Shown: positions 46,052 through 55,714, numbered from the stretch's first letter. The stretch: 64,000 nt of DNA from Candidatus Fredericiella danica (GCA_016713335.1 JADJPH010000101.1:1-64000), one strand, 5' to 3'. Notes: generated from the sequence alone by a model not told the origin. Program-made: numbers and translations.

Positions 46052-47759
46052 TGATCCATTGGATCACCCAATCCAATTCTTGCGCGGGAAGGCTGTTGGG
46101 ATGCCCCTCTTTCTGGAGTTTCACCAACGGACTCTCTTCCGCATTTCCCGGGACGATGGCTGGTCCCAGATTTCCGCCGGCCATGGCGTCGGCGTATGTG
46201 TCCAATTCAAGACCTGCAGTGCCACCATGGCACGATACACATCGGGACTGCAGGATCGGTCCGACAAGGTCATCCCAGGTGAGTGGCGATTCGGGATAGG
46301 TGGGAAGCAATTCGGGTAACTTGTTTGTAAGCGCCACGATGCTACTGGCGTTCAGCCCGGCATATTTCCAGTCGGTGGCATGGCAGGCGCTATTGGCACA
46401 AAAACTACTGTCATCACTTCCACCCGGATTTGAGACATCGTGACAGCCTTCGCAGGTGCTGTCGAACTCAAAGCGATGTCGTGCGATCCAGTTCGTGTCA
46501 ACATGCGACTCCGGCTCAAAAGGCTCAGACAACGCCATCACCGGCGTGCTGCCATCTTGTGGCGCCTTGAGCGGAATAGTATGGCAGAGATTGCACTCAA
46601 TGCGGATCGTGTCCCCCTGCTCACTGACATGCTTCCCATCATGGCACCGGAAACAACCAGGCGAATCCTTATGCTGGGCATTGTCAGGATGCGTCGTCCA
46701 GCTGATGTCCATGTTTGGATAGACAATCTCGCTGTAATCGATCTTGACCTGCTCAACCGCCTTGTCGACCAGTTCCTGGTTTGCCTGGTAGTAGTCAGGA
46801 TAGTTTGACGCGTAGTAATTCCTCAAACCGTCAATCGCGTTGTTGGCGTAGTCCATGGACGGATACTGGCGCTCCATGATTGCCAGCGCATTCTGCTTGA
46901 AGTACGGAATCTCAGGCGAAATCAGGCCGCGCGCCATCGATTCGTCCAGAGTCTGCGCGGGCGACTGGAACTTGTGTGAGTTGCGATTATGGCACGTCAC
47001 ACAGTCCATCTGCTCGATCCGGTCAGAATTCTGCTCGGCGAAATCAGCCGGCAGTCCGGCACCTGAATCAGTGTATACCCGCACCTCGCCGGTTGCTGCG
47101 TCGGTCACCCGCACCCAGGGAATTTCCTGTTGCAGTTGTTTCTCATCGGTATAGATATACTCGATGTCGTTCTCGATATGCCAGTGGATCCCCTTGCCAA
47201 GCCCCTCGCGCTGCGTGCCGCCACCCGTCTTGAACGAGAGATAGGTCGTGGTCAACTCATTATTCTTCGCCGCGTCATAGGTCTTGAACTCCTTGACACT
47301 GTTCGTCGAGAACTTCTCCGGATTGTGGCAGCGCTCACACACCTGTTGGGCGGGTCGCAGACCTTTCACATAGATCGGCGTTTCATAGGTGGCGCCGACA
47401 AACTGGATCACGTGGCTGATGTCATGCGCCTTCCGGAAAAACTGTGTCGCGATCGTGGCGCGGCCAATATGACATTCGACACACTTGACGCGTGCATGCG
47501 GTGAATTTAGGTAGGACACATATTCTGGCGGCATCGTATGACAGGCCATGCCACAGAATTCCGAACTATTCGTCACTTCCCACGCGGCGCCAAAGATGAT
47601 GAACCCCACTGCCAGCACCCCCAGCAGCATGGCATACGGCATGATCCGCCGCCACAGCGCAGCACCACGACCAGGCCAAAAGAAGCGGCGCAAGCCCCGC
47701 CCCATCGCCCGCAGACCGTGATCAAGGGCAGCGCCAAGGCGTTCAAACCATTTAAGCAT
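46017..47759 (-). CDS. NapC/NirT-like membrane multihaem cytochrome with nine haem motifs
   Basis: 580 residues. One N-terminal helix (IMPYAMLLGVLAVGFIIFGA) anchors it, followed by a NapC-type domain. The first haem motif is CGMACH, with three intervening residues, in a context typical of quinol-oxidising NapC/NrfH (EFCGMACHTMPPEYVSY). Further motifs are CVECH, CERCH, CVTCH, CFRCH, CNLCH, CEGCH, CANSACH (four intervening residues) and CVSCH. The C-terminal 90 residues look like a cytochrome c domain of the planctomycete-type (CVSCHGGTAGLELDTYADAM). The start at 47759 follows ggagagaac. It would be the quinol-to-periplasm entry point for the cluster. Confidence 0.88.
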   Translation of the reverse strand: MLKWFERLGAALDHGLRAMGRGLRRFFWPGRGAALWRRIMPYAMLLGVLAVGFIIFGAAWEVTNSSEFCGMACHTMPPEYVSYLNSPHARVKCVECHIGRATIATQFFRKAHDISHVIQFVGATYETPIYVKGLRPAQQVCERCHNPEKFSTNSVKEFKTYDAAKNNELTTTYLSFKTGGGTQREGLGKGIHWHIENDIEYIYTDEKQLQQEIPWVRVTDAATGEVRVYTDSGAGLPADFAEQNSDRIEQMDCVTCHNRNSHKFQSPAQTLDESMARGLISPEIPYFKQNALAIMERQYPSMDYANNAIDGLRNYYASNYPDYYQANQELVDKAVEQVKIDYSEIVYPNMDISWTTHPDNAQHKDSPGCFRCHDGKHVSEQGDTIRIECNLCHTIPLKAPQDGSTPVMALSEPFEPESHVDTNWIARHRFEFDSTCEGCHDVSNPGGSDDSSFCANSACHATDWKYAGLNASSIVALTNKLPELLPTYPESPLTWDDLVGPILQSRCVSCHGGTAGLELDTYADAMAGGNLGPAIVPGNAEESPLVKLQKEGHPNSLPAQELDWVIQWINAGAPESQPQS

Positions 47760-50748
47760 TGTGTTCTCTCCGTGTGCGTATCCGGTAGTAGGCCCAGGCT
47801 GCAACCAGCAGCACAACCAGAGCCACCAGAGCAATCAGACCCCAACGGATCCATTTGCCGGTCTCTACTTCAGGCAGCGTGATCGCCGGCTCCCCGACCG
47901 ATGCCATCGGTGTCGGTGGTGGGATCGGCGTCGGCGTCGGTCCTGGACCGTACGACACGCCGCCAACCGGTTTCGTATGAGCTTTCGCGTACGCAATTGT
48001 CTGCGCCGCCCACTGCGGCGTCTCGCCTGGGTCACTGTGACACTGATTACAGGCGTTCGGCATTGCGGCCACACCGCCATGATCGACCGAGGCCTGCGGG
48101 TTTGGCTGCGAGAAAGCATGACTCGCAATGTCAAACGGTGTGGCGCTGGTCGCCATCTTGGGCATATGACAATCGGTGCACAGGAACTGGTTGTTCTTGA
48201 CCGCCTGCTCGTGGAAGGGCGTATGCTTGACAAGCGCTTCCTGCTGCGCATGGCAATCAAGGCAGAGTTCGTTGACCGGCTTGTTCAACTGCGCCTCAGT
48301 GACACCGTTGTCATGGACGGCGTGACACGCCACGCAGGGCACTTCACCAGACTGATGCATCTCGTTGTCGAGGACATAATCCATGTACTGCTGATTGTTC
48401 CACCTGGCGCTGCCATCAGGCCATACGGCTTCCGCAGTCGTCGTAAAGGTGAAATGCTCCACCAGCACGTCGCCGGGCTTATAGGTGGCGGGGAACGCAT
48501 AACCTTCCGGCGACGTGCCCCGGCTGTGACACGCACCACAGACTTGATCATCGACCGCGTCAAATGGCTTGACGTTCTCTGGATCTGCGGCATGGGCGGC
48601 GCTCGGACCATGACAGCTTTCACACCCGACGCCAAATTCGGTGAAGGTCCAGTCCTGCGTGTTTAAGCCTGTGACGTGACAGGATCCGCATTCTTGGCGC
48701 CAATCGCGCTCAGTCCAGTCTTCAGGGTGATAGCTGACCCAACTTTCGGTGGCAACATTCCATTGCGCCGGCAAGATATGGAAGGTGTTGCTGACCGTCT
48801 GGGTCATGTACAGTTGCTTCCAGCGGCTGCCGATTGTGTATGCGGCATCCGACAATGCAAATGTCCGCACCTCATTTTCTGTCGTAAAGTCCCCGACAAC
48901 GGCGTCTGATGCGGTCGCAATCTCCTGAATCAGACGCCCATGCAGCGTGTCGCGCCAACTGAAGAAACGCTCTTCGTGGCAACCCGCGCACCGGGTGCTC
49001 CCCGCATAGCCTTCCGCGCCCGCCCCAAAGCCAAGGCGAGGCGCCACAAAGTTCGCTGCCCATGCCGGCGTCTCATCCGTGTGGCACTGCAGGCAGGTGG
49101 CCGGCATGCTGTGCGCCATGTTCTCGACGCGATCGATGGCATGGCTGCCGTGACAATCCACACAGGTCGGCAGCGGATAGTCGGTTTGCTCTGTGTCATG
49201 GAACGGGGAATGTGGGTAGTGGCAACTCGCGCAATTTACCGCTACGTTTGCCGCAAATTCCTGGCGTGTCTGTGCCGGATTCTCGACGTGCGGATAGCGA
49301 TAGCGCGTCTCATTCCTATGGCAGTCGTTGCAGCGCACCGGGTGGTCGGACGAGAGCGATGAGTGCGGTGACCCACTGATGACGGCAAGGTCAACACCCA
49401 GTGTAATGACCTCGCCTGAGGTCAGGGTCAGCATATCTTGCTTTTCACCGTGACAGCCGCGACATTGTGAGTCTGTTGGCGGTGGTGTGGGTCGCTGGGT
49501 CGGGGCGTTCGTGGACGCAGCGACAACGGCAGATTGAGCCGAGGCGACGTTGGTCGACGTGGCTTCCGCCGCGGGTGTCGCCGCCTCCTCCACTTCCGGG
49601 GTGGACTCTATGGCCGGCGCTTCGCTTGCGGACGCAGTTGTGCCCACCGCCGCGGGCACGGCAGCTTCTTCTTCAGCGGCGTTTTCAGTCGCTGTCACCG
49701 CCGGCGTAGCCTCGCCAACAGCGACTTCTTCCTCGGCGGACGGCGTTGCTTCTTCCGCCGCTTCCTGCGTCACCTTCGGTGTTGCTTCTCCCTCGGCGGA
49801 CGGCGTCGCTTCGTCTTCCGCCGCTTCCTCCGTCGCCTCTGGCGTTGCTTCTTCCTCGGCGGACGGCGTCGCTTCGTCCTCCGCAGCTTCCTCCGTCGCC
49901 TCTAGCGTTGCTTCTTCCTCGGCGGACGGCGTCGCTTCGTCCTCAGGAGTTTCCTCCGCGGCAGCTTCCTGCGTCGCCTTCGGTGTTGCTTCTTCCTCAG
50001 CGGACGGCGTTGCTCCTTCTTCCGCGGCAGTTTCCTTCGTCACCTCTGGCGTTGCTTCTTCCTCGGCGGACGGCGTCGCTTCGTCTTCAGCAACTTCCTC
50101 CGTCACCTCTGGCGTAGCTGCTTCCTCAGCGGACGGCGTCGCTTCGTCTTCAGGAGTTTCCTCCGCGGCGCTTCCTGCGTCGCCTTCGGTGTTGCTTCTT
50201 CTTCAGCGGACGGCGTCGTCCGCAGCTTCCTGCGTCGCTGGTGTTGCTCTCAGGGACGGCGTTGCTCCTCTGGCGTTGCGCTTCGGCGGTGTTCCTCCGT
50301 CGCCTTCGGTGTTGCTGCTTCTTCGGCGGACGGCGTTGCCGCTGCTTCCTCGGTCGCCTTCGGCGTCACTTCCGCAGCGACGGTCGCCGTCACCTGGAGC
50401 GTCGCTGCAACCTTCATTGGCTTTCTCGGTCGGCGCGGGTTGGCGCGTCACAGTCACCACAGGAGTTGCCGTCAATGCACGTGAGACCTGAATCGTCGCT
50501 GTGGGTCTTGTCGCCCCCTGCAGCGTAGGCGTCGCCTGGAGGGACCCGGTGATGACGAGACCCTTCGTGATCACAACCGTAACGGTGGGTGGCATCGCCG
50601 CAATCGGCGTCATTTTGAACGTCACCGGGGCGGAGCGCTGCACGGGGTGCGCCTGCGCAGACTCTGCGGCGGCCAGGCTCAATGCCAGACCGCCCAATAT
50701 GGCGATTGTCAAACCGACTACGAAAGCAACCCGCAAAATTCGCTGCAT
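47752..50748 (-). CDS. 13-haem c-type cytochrome on a repetitive Glu/Ala/Thr/Pro stalk, several frame breaks near the N-terminus
   Basis: About 1000 residues. The signal peptide (VAFVVGLTIAILGGLALSLA) is followed by Thr/Val/Pro-rich sequence. Then come about ten imperfect repeats like EDEATPSAEEEATPEATEEA (residues about 130-370). The cytochrome part has 13 CxxCH motifs from CRGCH to CNQCH, and a C-terminal membrane helix (GLIALVALVVLLVAAWAYY) with a basic tail. At least four indels interrupt the repeats between about 50165 and 50420; downstream of 50106 the frame is clean. A start at 50760 is also possible. The acidic Pro-rich stalk could span the wall. Homologues of the haem part resemble tetrahaem cytochrome c554 and related oxidoreductases. 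Confidence 0.82.
49550..50420 (-). repeat. Degenerate repeat region coding ATPSAEEEATPE-type units
   Basis: A low-complexity coding repeat of about 60-63 bases, recognised by recurring gcgacgccgtccgccgagg phrases, with copies differing by a few codons. It explains the concentration of frame breaks here. Confidence 0.8.
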
Positions 50749-50793
50749 ACCAGTTCCCATGGGGATGAATGCTCAAACCTGGTTGAGATTCAG

Positions 50794-52035
50794 CTACTTC
50801 TTCTCGTTCTCGATGCCTACCAGTGCTCGATCATGATAGCCGGTCGCCACCTCCTGGAGCCGTTCATCCTCCAGCACCGGTGCACGCCCACCCTCATAGT
50901 GACAGCCCTTGCAGGCGAAATCGAGCGCGAGATAGTCGCCAACCAGTTCACCCTTCTGATTGAACTGTGGCACGGCGCTGGGATTGATCCCCATCAAATG
51001 CACCCGCATATCCCCAGTGAAGCGCGTGGGATCTGCCACCGCCTGCTGAATCATCTTGGGCATGTGGCAATCCACACACTGCGCATGCTTCCGGTCCGTG
51101 ATCTTCTGGTTCTGCGCCTCCTGGAAGTGGCAACCATCACACGTCACCTTCGCGCCTAACCCCTTCGCATGCACCGTCGTCGTATGCGGATTGTGGCAAT
51201 CCACACAGTCAAAGATGTGTTTCACTCCCTGGAAGGGCACAATATTCGTATCATGGTGAGAAATGAACCCATTGGTGGCGGTAATGACCTGCGCCTGCTC
51301 ACCCAGTCCGTGGCAATCCGCACAAAGTTGGGGATCCCGCTCAATCGTCATAGAGACCTGATACGGGTCATTCACGTGGTTGCCGCCCGCGCCGTGGCAG
51401 GCCTCACACCCAACTCCATCCTCTGCCCAGACGCCAATCAGACCGGAAAGGCCGTCCTGGTTACCTTCGGGGATATAGCCGGTGGTGTGACACGAGCCGC
51501 AATCAAAAGCGACCTGCTCACCCGGGTGATAGGCAACCCAATCGTCGCCCATTCTCAGGGACTTGTTCTCTAGGTTGTACTGAGTCTTGGCTTCGGCATC
51601 ACCGGTGATTACATTACCGGATTTATCGACAAAGCGCGCCTTCCAATTGTACCCGCCAATGACATAAAGGATGTCACCCCAGGTGTACCCTTCGGGCGGT
51701 TTCTTCACATCTGTTGAAGGGTAGGCTGGCGCCTTCCCATCGGTAATCGCAGTCAGCGCCCACGCATGCCCCGTCTGGCCGTACGACTCGTAGAGCTCGC
51801 CATGACACTCCTTGCAGGCTTCGCTGCCCACAAACACAGCCGGCGTGTAGTCCATGCCGGGCGCGCCGATCGGGCCGGTTTCACCCTTGTCACCCGCCGG
51901 ACCAACCGGGCCTTCCGGGCCAGCCGGTCCTGGGGGACCGACTTCGCCCGGCGGTCCAACCGGACCTGGTTGGGCGCAACCCGCCAACACCAACATCACA
52001 ACGAACAGCACTGCCAGCAAACTGTACTTACGCAT
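50794..52035 (-). CDS. Octahaem c-type cytochrome lipoprotein with collagen-like stalk
   Basis: 413 residues, intact. The signal peptide ends in a lipobox (LVLAGCAQPG), so the protein is lipid-anchored. Directly after Cys19 come about eleven Gly-X-Y triplets (GPVGPPGEVGPPGPAGPEG and GPVGPAGDKGETGPIGAPG), the pattern of a collagen triple helix. The cytochrome part then has eight CxxCH motifs (CKECH, CGSCH, CEACH, CADCH, CVDCH, CDGCH, CVDCH, CKGCH). A strong ribosome site gaaggaggaggctc precedes the ATG. A collagen-like stalk implies trimerisation and a projecting position on the surface. It opens the cluster together with the dihaem protein. Confidence 0.9.
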   Translation of the reverse strand: MRKYSLLAVLFVVMLVLAGCAQPGPVGPPGEVGPPGPAGPEGPVGPAGDKGETGPIGAPGMDYTPAVFVGSEACKECHGELYESYGQTGHAWALTAITDGKAPAYPSTDVKKPPEGYTWGDILYVIGGYNWKARFVDKSGNVITGDAEAKTQYNLENKSLRMGDDWVAYHPGEQVAFDCGSCHTTGYIPEGNQDGLSGLIGVWAEDGVGCEACHGAGGNHVNDPYQVSMTIERDPQLCADCHGLGEQAQVITATNGFISHHDTNIVPFQGVKHIFDCVDCHNPHTTTVHAKGLGAKVTCDGCHFQEAQNQKITDRKHAQCVDCHMPKMIQQAVADPTRFTGDMRVHLMGINPSAVPQFNQKGELVGDYLALDFACKGCHYEGGRAPVLEDERLQEVATGYHDRALVGIENEKK

Positions 52036-52161
52036 GAGCCTCCTCCTTCAGCCAGGTGGAGTGAGAATGGGGAAAAATGTCTTAACAGAGTAGCGATTAA
52101 CCCTTGCCGGTGCATCCTCTAATTGAACAGTATTGATCCTGGTCAATTGACTAGTTCGATG

Positions 52162-54111
52162 TCAAACGGTTGCCGCAGATGCTTCACCCAGTTGGCCCAT
52201 GACATCCACCAGTTGCGCCTTAAGATAGGCGCGCTGCCTGAGCCATGTCGCCTGGTCAAGTTCTCCAAGCGCATGCAGATCATCCAAATGGGCGATCTGA
52301 TCCAGCAGTGAATCACGTAACGAGTTCAAATCCTTGCGGCTGCGGGTATTCGACAGTGTGCCTCGCTGCAGGGCGAACCCAACGCCAGCCAACAACCCTG
52401 CGACAACCAGCCCAACCAACAACCAGGTCACCCAGGAGGCCATAGGCGCCAACGTCGGCGTCACCGTCGCCACAGGCTCGCCGCTCGCTGAGCCTCCAGT
52501 CGCGGTCGTGGTTCGTGGATCGACCGTACCCTGCTCCAGCAGACCTGTCAGTTTCAAATCCAGCGCTTGCGGCTCAAATGCTGATTTACGCCATAACTGG
52601 AACTGCTGACCCTGGATGTCTTGCTGGCCCGCAAATTCCATCTGCGGCGCCTCGATTTCCACCCCCGGCAACTGCGTCACCAATAGACTCAACGAATCGA
52701 CCGGATAGAGAAATTCCTGCTTCAGCGAAGTCTCGGTGCCTTCAAAGGGCAAGAGATAGCGTACGACAACCTGCTGGACGCTTTCGCCCGGCACCAAAGG
52801 CATCGTGTCATAGTAGACGCCATCCACCTGCTGGAACCGATCCCCCAATGAGCCATTGTCAAACTGCACCTGTTCGGCGCCGTCGGGCACGCGGAACCCG
52901 ATCGTCACGGGGACCTCGGCCCCCTCGATCTGCTGCCCAATGTAGGTGCGGTCGCCGCTGTTCCCAAAGAGATAGATTTCCCCGACCGTCAAAGCGCCAG
53001 GCTGCTCATCGATGATCCAGTGGCTGCGATTGATCCGGATGCCTGACGGATCGTCCGTGGTGCCATAGACAGCGACTTCCGTCTCCAAGGTCGGGCTAAT
53101 CGGCGTCAGGCTGACAAAGTTGCCGCCATACCCAATCCCGTCGGCCGACACGGTTGGCAGATAACCAATATTGGGATCAACTGCGAGATCGCGGAAGACA
53201 AAGCCACCATCTGCATCCAGTGTCGACGTGAATGTCGCAACCCTATCAAACCCTACGTAGGCGTCGAGAACGACCGGCAACCCCGCCACCGTAACGCCGC
53301 CGGGCGTTCCTTGGACCACAGTGCCCGTGATCACACCGGCGCCTGGTTCGTAGGGCGACTCCCAGGGTGGGCGCATACTAAACGTACGGATGTACTCCAG
53401 AGTCTGATTTTGCTGCTCAGGCGACAGTTCTTTGCCAATCTCCGGATGTGCTGAATCCCAGCCGTTGACCCAATCCGTCTGGCTCTTGAAAAGTACATCG
53501 CTAAAATTGGTGAAATCATTCAGTTCCGCATCGGCTTCCGGTCCGTCGCCCTGTCCGTTCTCACCGTGGCAACTGGCGCAACTGGCATCGTAGAGCGCGG
53601 CGCCACCCTGTACGTTCGCTTCAGAGGTATGCAGGCTCCAGGCGTAAGCGACGGCATCCCAGATTTGGTTGTCATCGAGCGATTCCTGCCAGGGTGGCAT
53701 CATGTTCTGAAGCCGGCCATATTTCGTGGTGAAAAACCATTCGGCCGGGCTGACAGCCTGCACTGCCTGCGGATCGGCAAAGGCGGTAGGCGGGCCGGGC
53801 AACCGGGCAACCATCGGCCCGTCGGCGTTGCCTTCTATGCCGTGGCAATCTGCACAGTGTTCGTCATAGGTGATACGACCAAGCAGCCCCAGGGGAATCG
53901 TCTCCGGAAGGGTAACTTGCGTCTCATCATAGGGTGGCGATTCCATGTTGCCGCCCTGCAACAACGGCGCAGGCAGTGGACCGGCATCCTGCGCCCTGGC
54001 AGCCGATGACCACAAGAGCACCAGCGTAAGCAACAGACAACTGACAATAGATAAGGCGTTTCGAATCGATCGTTTTCGAGAATTCATAAGGAAATTATTC
54101 GCATTTGGCAT
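52162..54111 (-). CDS. Dihaem c-type cytochrome with carboxypeptidase-like domain, membrane helix and CcmI-like tail
   Basis: 649 residues (a start at 54087 is also possible). A signal peptide (LSIVSCLLLTLVLLW) is followed by two cytochrome c domains with CADCH and CASCH, each followed by the Met-ligand region (MMPPWQ). A beta-sandwich module (TGTVVQGTPGGVTVAGLPV onward) resembles carboxypeptidase-regulatory domains. Further beta-rich sequence, a membrane helix (WVTWLLVGLVVAGLLAGVGF), and a cytoplasmic helical tail (LRDSLLDQIAHLDDLHALGE) follow. The tail matches the cytoplasmic part of the CcmI-like protein at 37100. It is the first gene of the minus-strand cytochrome cluster. Confidence 0.85.
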   Translation of the reverse strand: MPNANNFLMNSRKRSIRNALSIVSCLLLTLVLLWSSAARAQDAGPLPAPLLQGGNMESPPYDETQVTLPETIPLGLLGRITYDEHCADCHGIEGNADGPMVARLPGPPTAFADPQAVQAVSPAEWFFTTKYGRLQNMMPPWQESLDDNQIWDAVAYAWSLHTSEANVQGGAALYDASCASCHGENGQGDGPEADAELNDFTNFSDVLFKSQTDWVNGWDSAHPEIGKELSPEQQNQTLEYIRTFSMRPPWESPYEPGAGVITGTVVQGTPGGVTVAGLPVVLDAYVGFDRVATFTSTLDADGGFVFRDLAVDPNIGYLPTVSADGIGYGGNFVSLTPISPTLETEVAVYGTTDDPSGIRINRSHWIIDEQPGALTVGEIYLFGNSGDRTYIGQQIEGAEVPVTIGFRVPDGAEQVQFDNGSLGDRFQQVDGVYYDTMPLVPGESVQQVVVRYLLPFEGTETSLKQEFLYPVDSLSLLVTQLPGVEIEAPQMEFAGQQDIQGQQFQLWRKSAFEPQALDLKLTGLLEQGTVDPRTTTATGGSASGEPVATVTPTLAPMASWVTWLLVGLVVAGLLAGVGFALQRGTLSNTRSRKDLNSLRDSLLDQIAHLDDLHALGELDQATWLRQRAYLKAQLVDVMGQLGEASAATV

Positions 54112-54312
54112 CGAGCGTGGGCGGGAGCGGGAGGGATCATCGCCGAAGTTGTCGACGACCGCCGGCTAATCGTTCAGCAATGTAGATGCGATTGTAATAC
54201 AGCACACAAGAATCAGCTAATCATCTGCTTGCTTGATTCCCTCGATAATGTCTATTGCAGGGCGTTTCACTTGGCTGTGCAATCAGAGTGCGTTACAATT
54301 TTCACAATCGAA

Positions 54313-55482
54313 ATGTCTGATACCGAGTACCCGTTCAACACTATGGATGTAGCAGCACTCCTCGCCTATTTTGGTACAAGCCGTGCCAGCATGCTTGATG
54401 CAATCCAGCAATTGGTGTTCATGGAAACACCAAGTCGCGACAAAGCAAGGCTGGATGCACTGACGTTGGTCATTGCCAAACGGCTGTCCGAGGCCGGCGC
54501 CACAGTGCAGCGAATTCCACAGCACGAACGTGGCGATCATCTGCGGGTCACGTTTTCTCACGGAGTGGAGCACGCTGCGCCAGTCTTGATTCTCTGTCAC
54601 TGTGATACGGTCTGGCCCGTTGGCTCGCTCGCAACACACCCCTTCCGCATTGAGGATGGCAAAGCGTACGGGCCCGGCATTTTTGACATGAAGTCAAGCT
54701 TGGTCCTGGTGGAATACGCACTGCGTGCAGTCAGAGACCTTGATCTCAACCTACCACGCCCGATCACAATTCTGGTCACATCGGATGAAGAGATTGGCAG
54801 TGGCGCCTCGCGTGCCCTGATTGAAACGGAGGCGCGGCGCGCAGCCCATGTCCTGGTGCTTGAGTCGCCCTTGCCCGGCGGGGTGCTAAAGACTGAACGC
54901 AAAGGGATCGGTACGTTCACAGTCGAAACCATCGGCCGCGCCGCCCACGCCGGCGTCGACCCAGACAAAGGTGTCAATGCCATTGAAGAAATGGCGCACC
55001 AGGTGCTTGCCGTGCACTCACTCGCAAATCGCAACGCTGGCACCACCGTCTCCGCAGGCGTCATTGAGGGTGGTACGGCCAGCAACGTCATCCCTGCCAA
55101 CTGCAAGACAACGATCGATGTCCGCGCCTGGACGCAAGCGGAAGCGGACAGAGTGTCTGCCGCGATGGCTGCACTGCAGCCGCGATTGGCAGGCGCCCAG
55201 GTCCGCGTCGAGGGTGGTTGGAACCGGCCACCGCTCGAGCGCAGCGCCACGGCCAATCTATTCCAGCGCGTGCGGGCAGCCGGCGCACTGCTTGGTCTGG
55301 ACCTGCAGGAAGGGGCAACGGGCGGCGGCAGCGACGGGAACTTCACGGGCGCGCTGGGCGTTCCTACGCTCGATGGACTCGGTGTTCCCGGCGATGGCGC
55401 CCATGCCGATCACGAGCACATTTTGGTGGATGCAATCCCGGAGCGTGCCGCGTTATTGGTGGCGTCACTGGTGACAATCTAG
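54313..55482 (+). CDS. M20-family metallopeptidase (carboxypeptidase G2/glutamate carboxypeptidase-like)
   Basis: A cytoplasmic zinc peptidase of 389 residues. Metal and catalytic residues are visible in ILCHCDTVWPVG (His, Asp), YGPGIFDMKSS (Asp), TSDEEIGS (Glu pair) and GAHADHEH (His). The dimerisation domain contains GRAAHAGVDPDKGVNAI, the His that completes the active site in G2-type enzymes. The start at 54313 is used, but there is no strong ribosome site and an ATG at 54343 is possible. The CPG2-like subfamily removes C-terminal glutamate or processes small peptides. The 66-residue gene follows after 31 bases, probably on the same transcript. Confidence 0.88.
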   Translation: MSDTEYPFNTMDVAALLAYFGTSRASMLDAIQQLVFMETPSRDKARLDALTLVIAKRLSEAGATVQRIPQHERGDHLRVTFSHGVEHAAPVLILCHCDTVWPVGSLATHPFRIEDGKAYGPGIFDMKSSLVLVEYALRAVRDLDLNLPRPITILVTSDEEIGSGASRALIETEARRAAHVLVLESPLPGGVLKTERKGIGTFTVETIGRAAHAGVDPDKGVNAIEEMAHQVLAVHSLANRNAGTTVSAGVIEGGTASNVIPANCKTTIDVRAWTQAEADRVSAAMAALQPRLAGAQVRVEGGWNRPPLERSATANLFQRVRAAGALLGLDLQEGATGGGSDGNFTGALGVPTLDGLGVPGDGAHADHEHILVDAIPERAALLVASLVTI

Positions 55483-55513
55483 TGTTCAGTATATAGAACA
55501 AAGGAGTTCTGAT

Positions 55514-55714
55514 ATGATTCAGCAAAAAGATCCCAAATCGCAACTTGCACTCGCACCTGAAGCCGTGGTCAAGATCCAGGGCGAGGGCGCCCAATCGCCA
55601 GACACGGCGCCGGTATGGTGGCTGGGCGAGGCGGTGCCGCACGAGCAAATTCTGGTCTGGGAACGGCCCAGCGATGACTGGGCAGGAGTCCCAAACGACG
55701 ACTGGGGCGATTGA
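55514..55714 (+). CDS. Small Trp-rich protein, 66 residues, function unknown
   Basis: A short gene with a strong ribosome site (aaaggagttctgat) and an intrinsic terminator 31 bases after its stop, so it is likely real. The sequence has a neutral helical N-terminus (MIQQKDPKSQLALAPEAVV) and an acidic C-terminus with five Trp residues, including VWWLGEAV and DDWAGVPNDDWGD. It has no signal peptide or membrane helix and no cysteines. It is coupled to the M20 peptidase gene. I do not recognise the family. A leader-plus-core layout like a peptide natural-product precursor is conceivable, but no modification enzymes are nearby. Confidence 0.6.
   Translation: MIQQKDPKSQLALAPEAVVKIQGEGAQSPDTAPVWWLGEAVPHEQILVWERPSDDWAGVPNDDWGD

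Noticed and set aside
49550..50491. Ser/Ala-rich plus-strand open frame opposite the EATP repeats
   Set aside because: It is the antisense of a low-complexity coding repeat continuous with a real cytochrome gene.
41005..54111. Nitrite reductase (NrfA), hydroxylamine oxidoreductase or octahaem tetrathionate reductase in the cytochrome cluster
   Set aside because: I saw no CxxCK catalytic haem motif or Hao-type tyrosine cross-link region; all motifs seen end in His.
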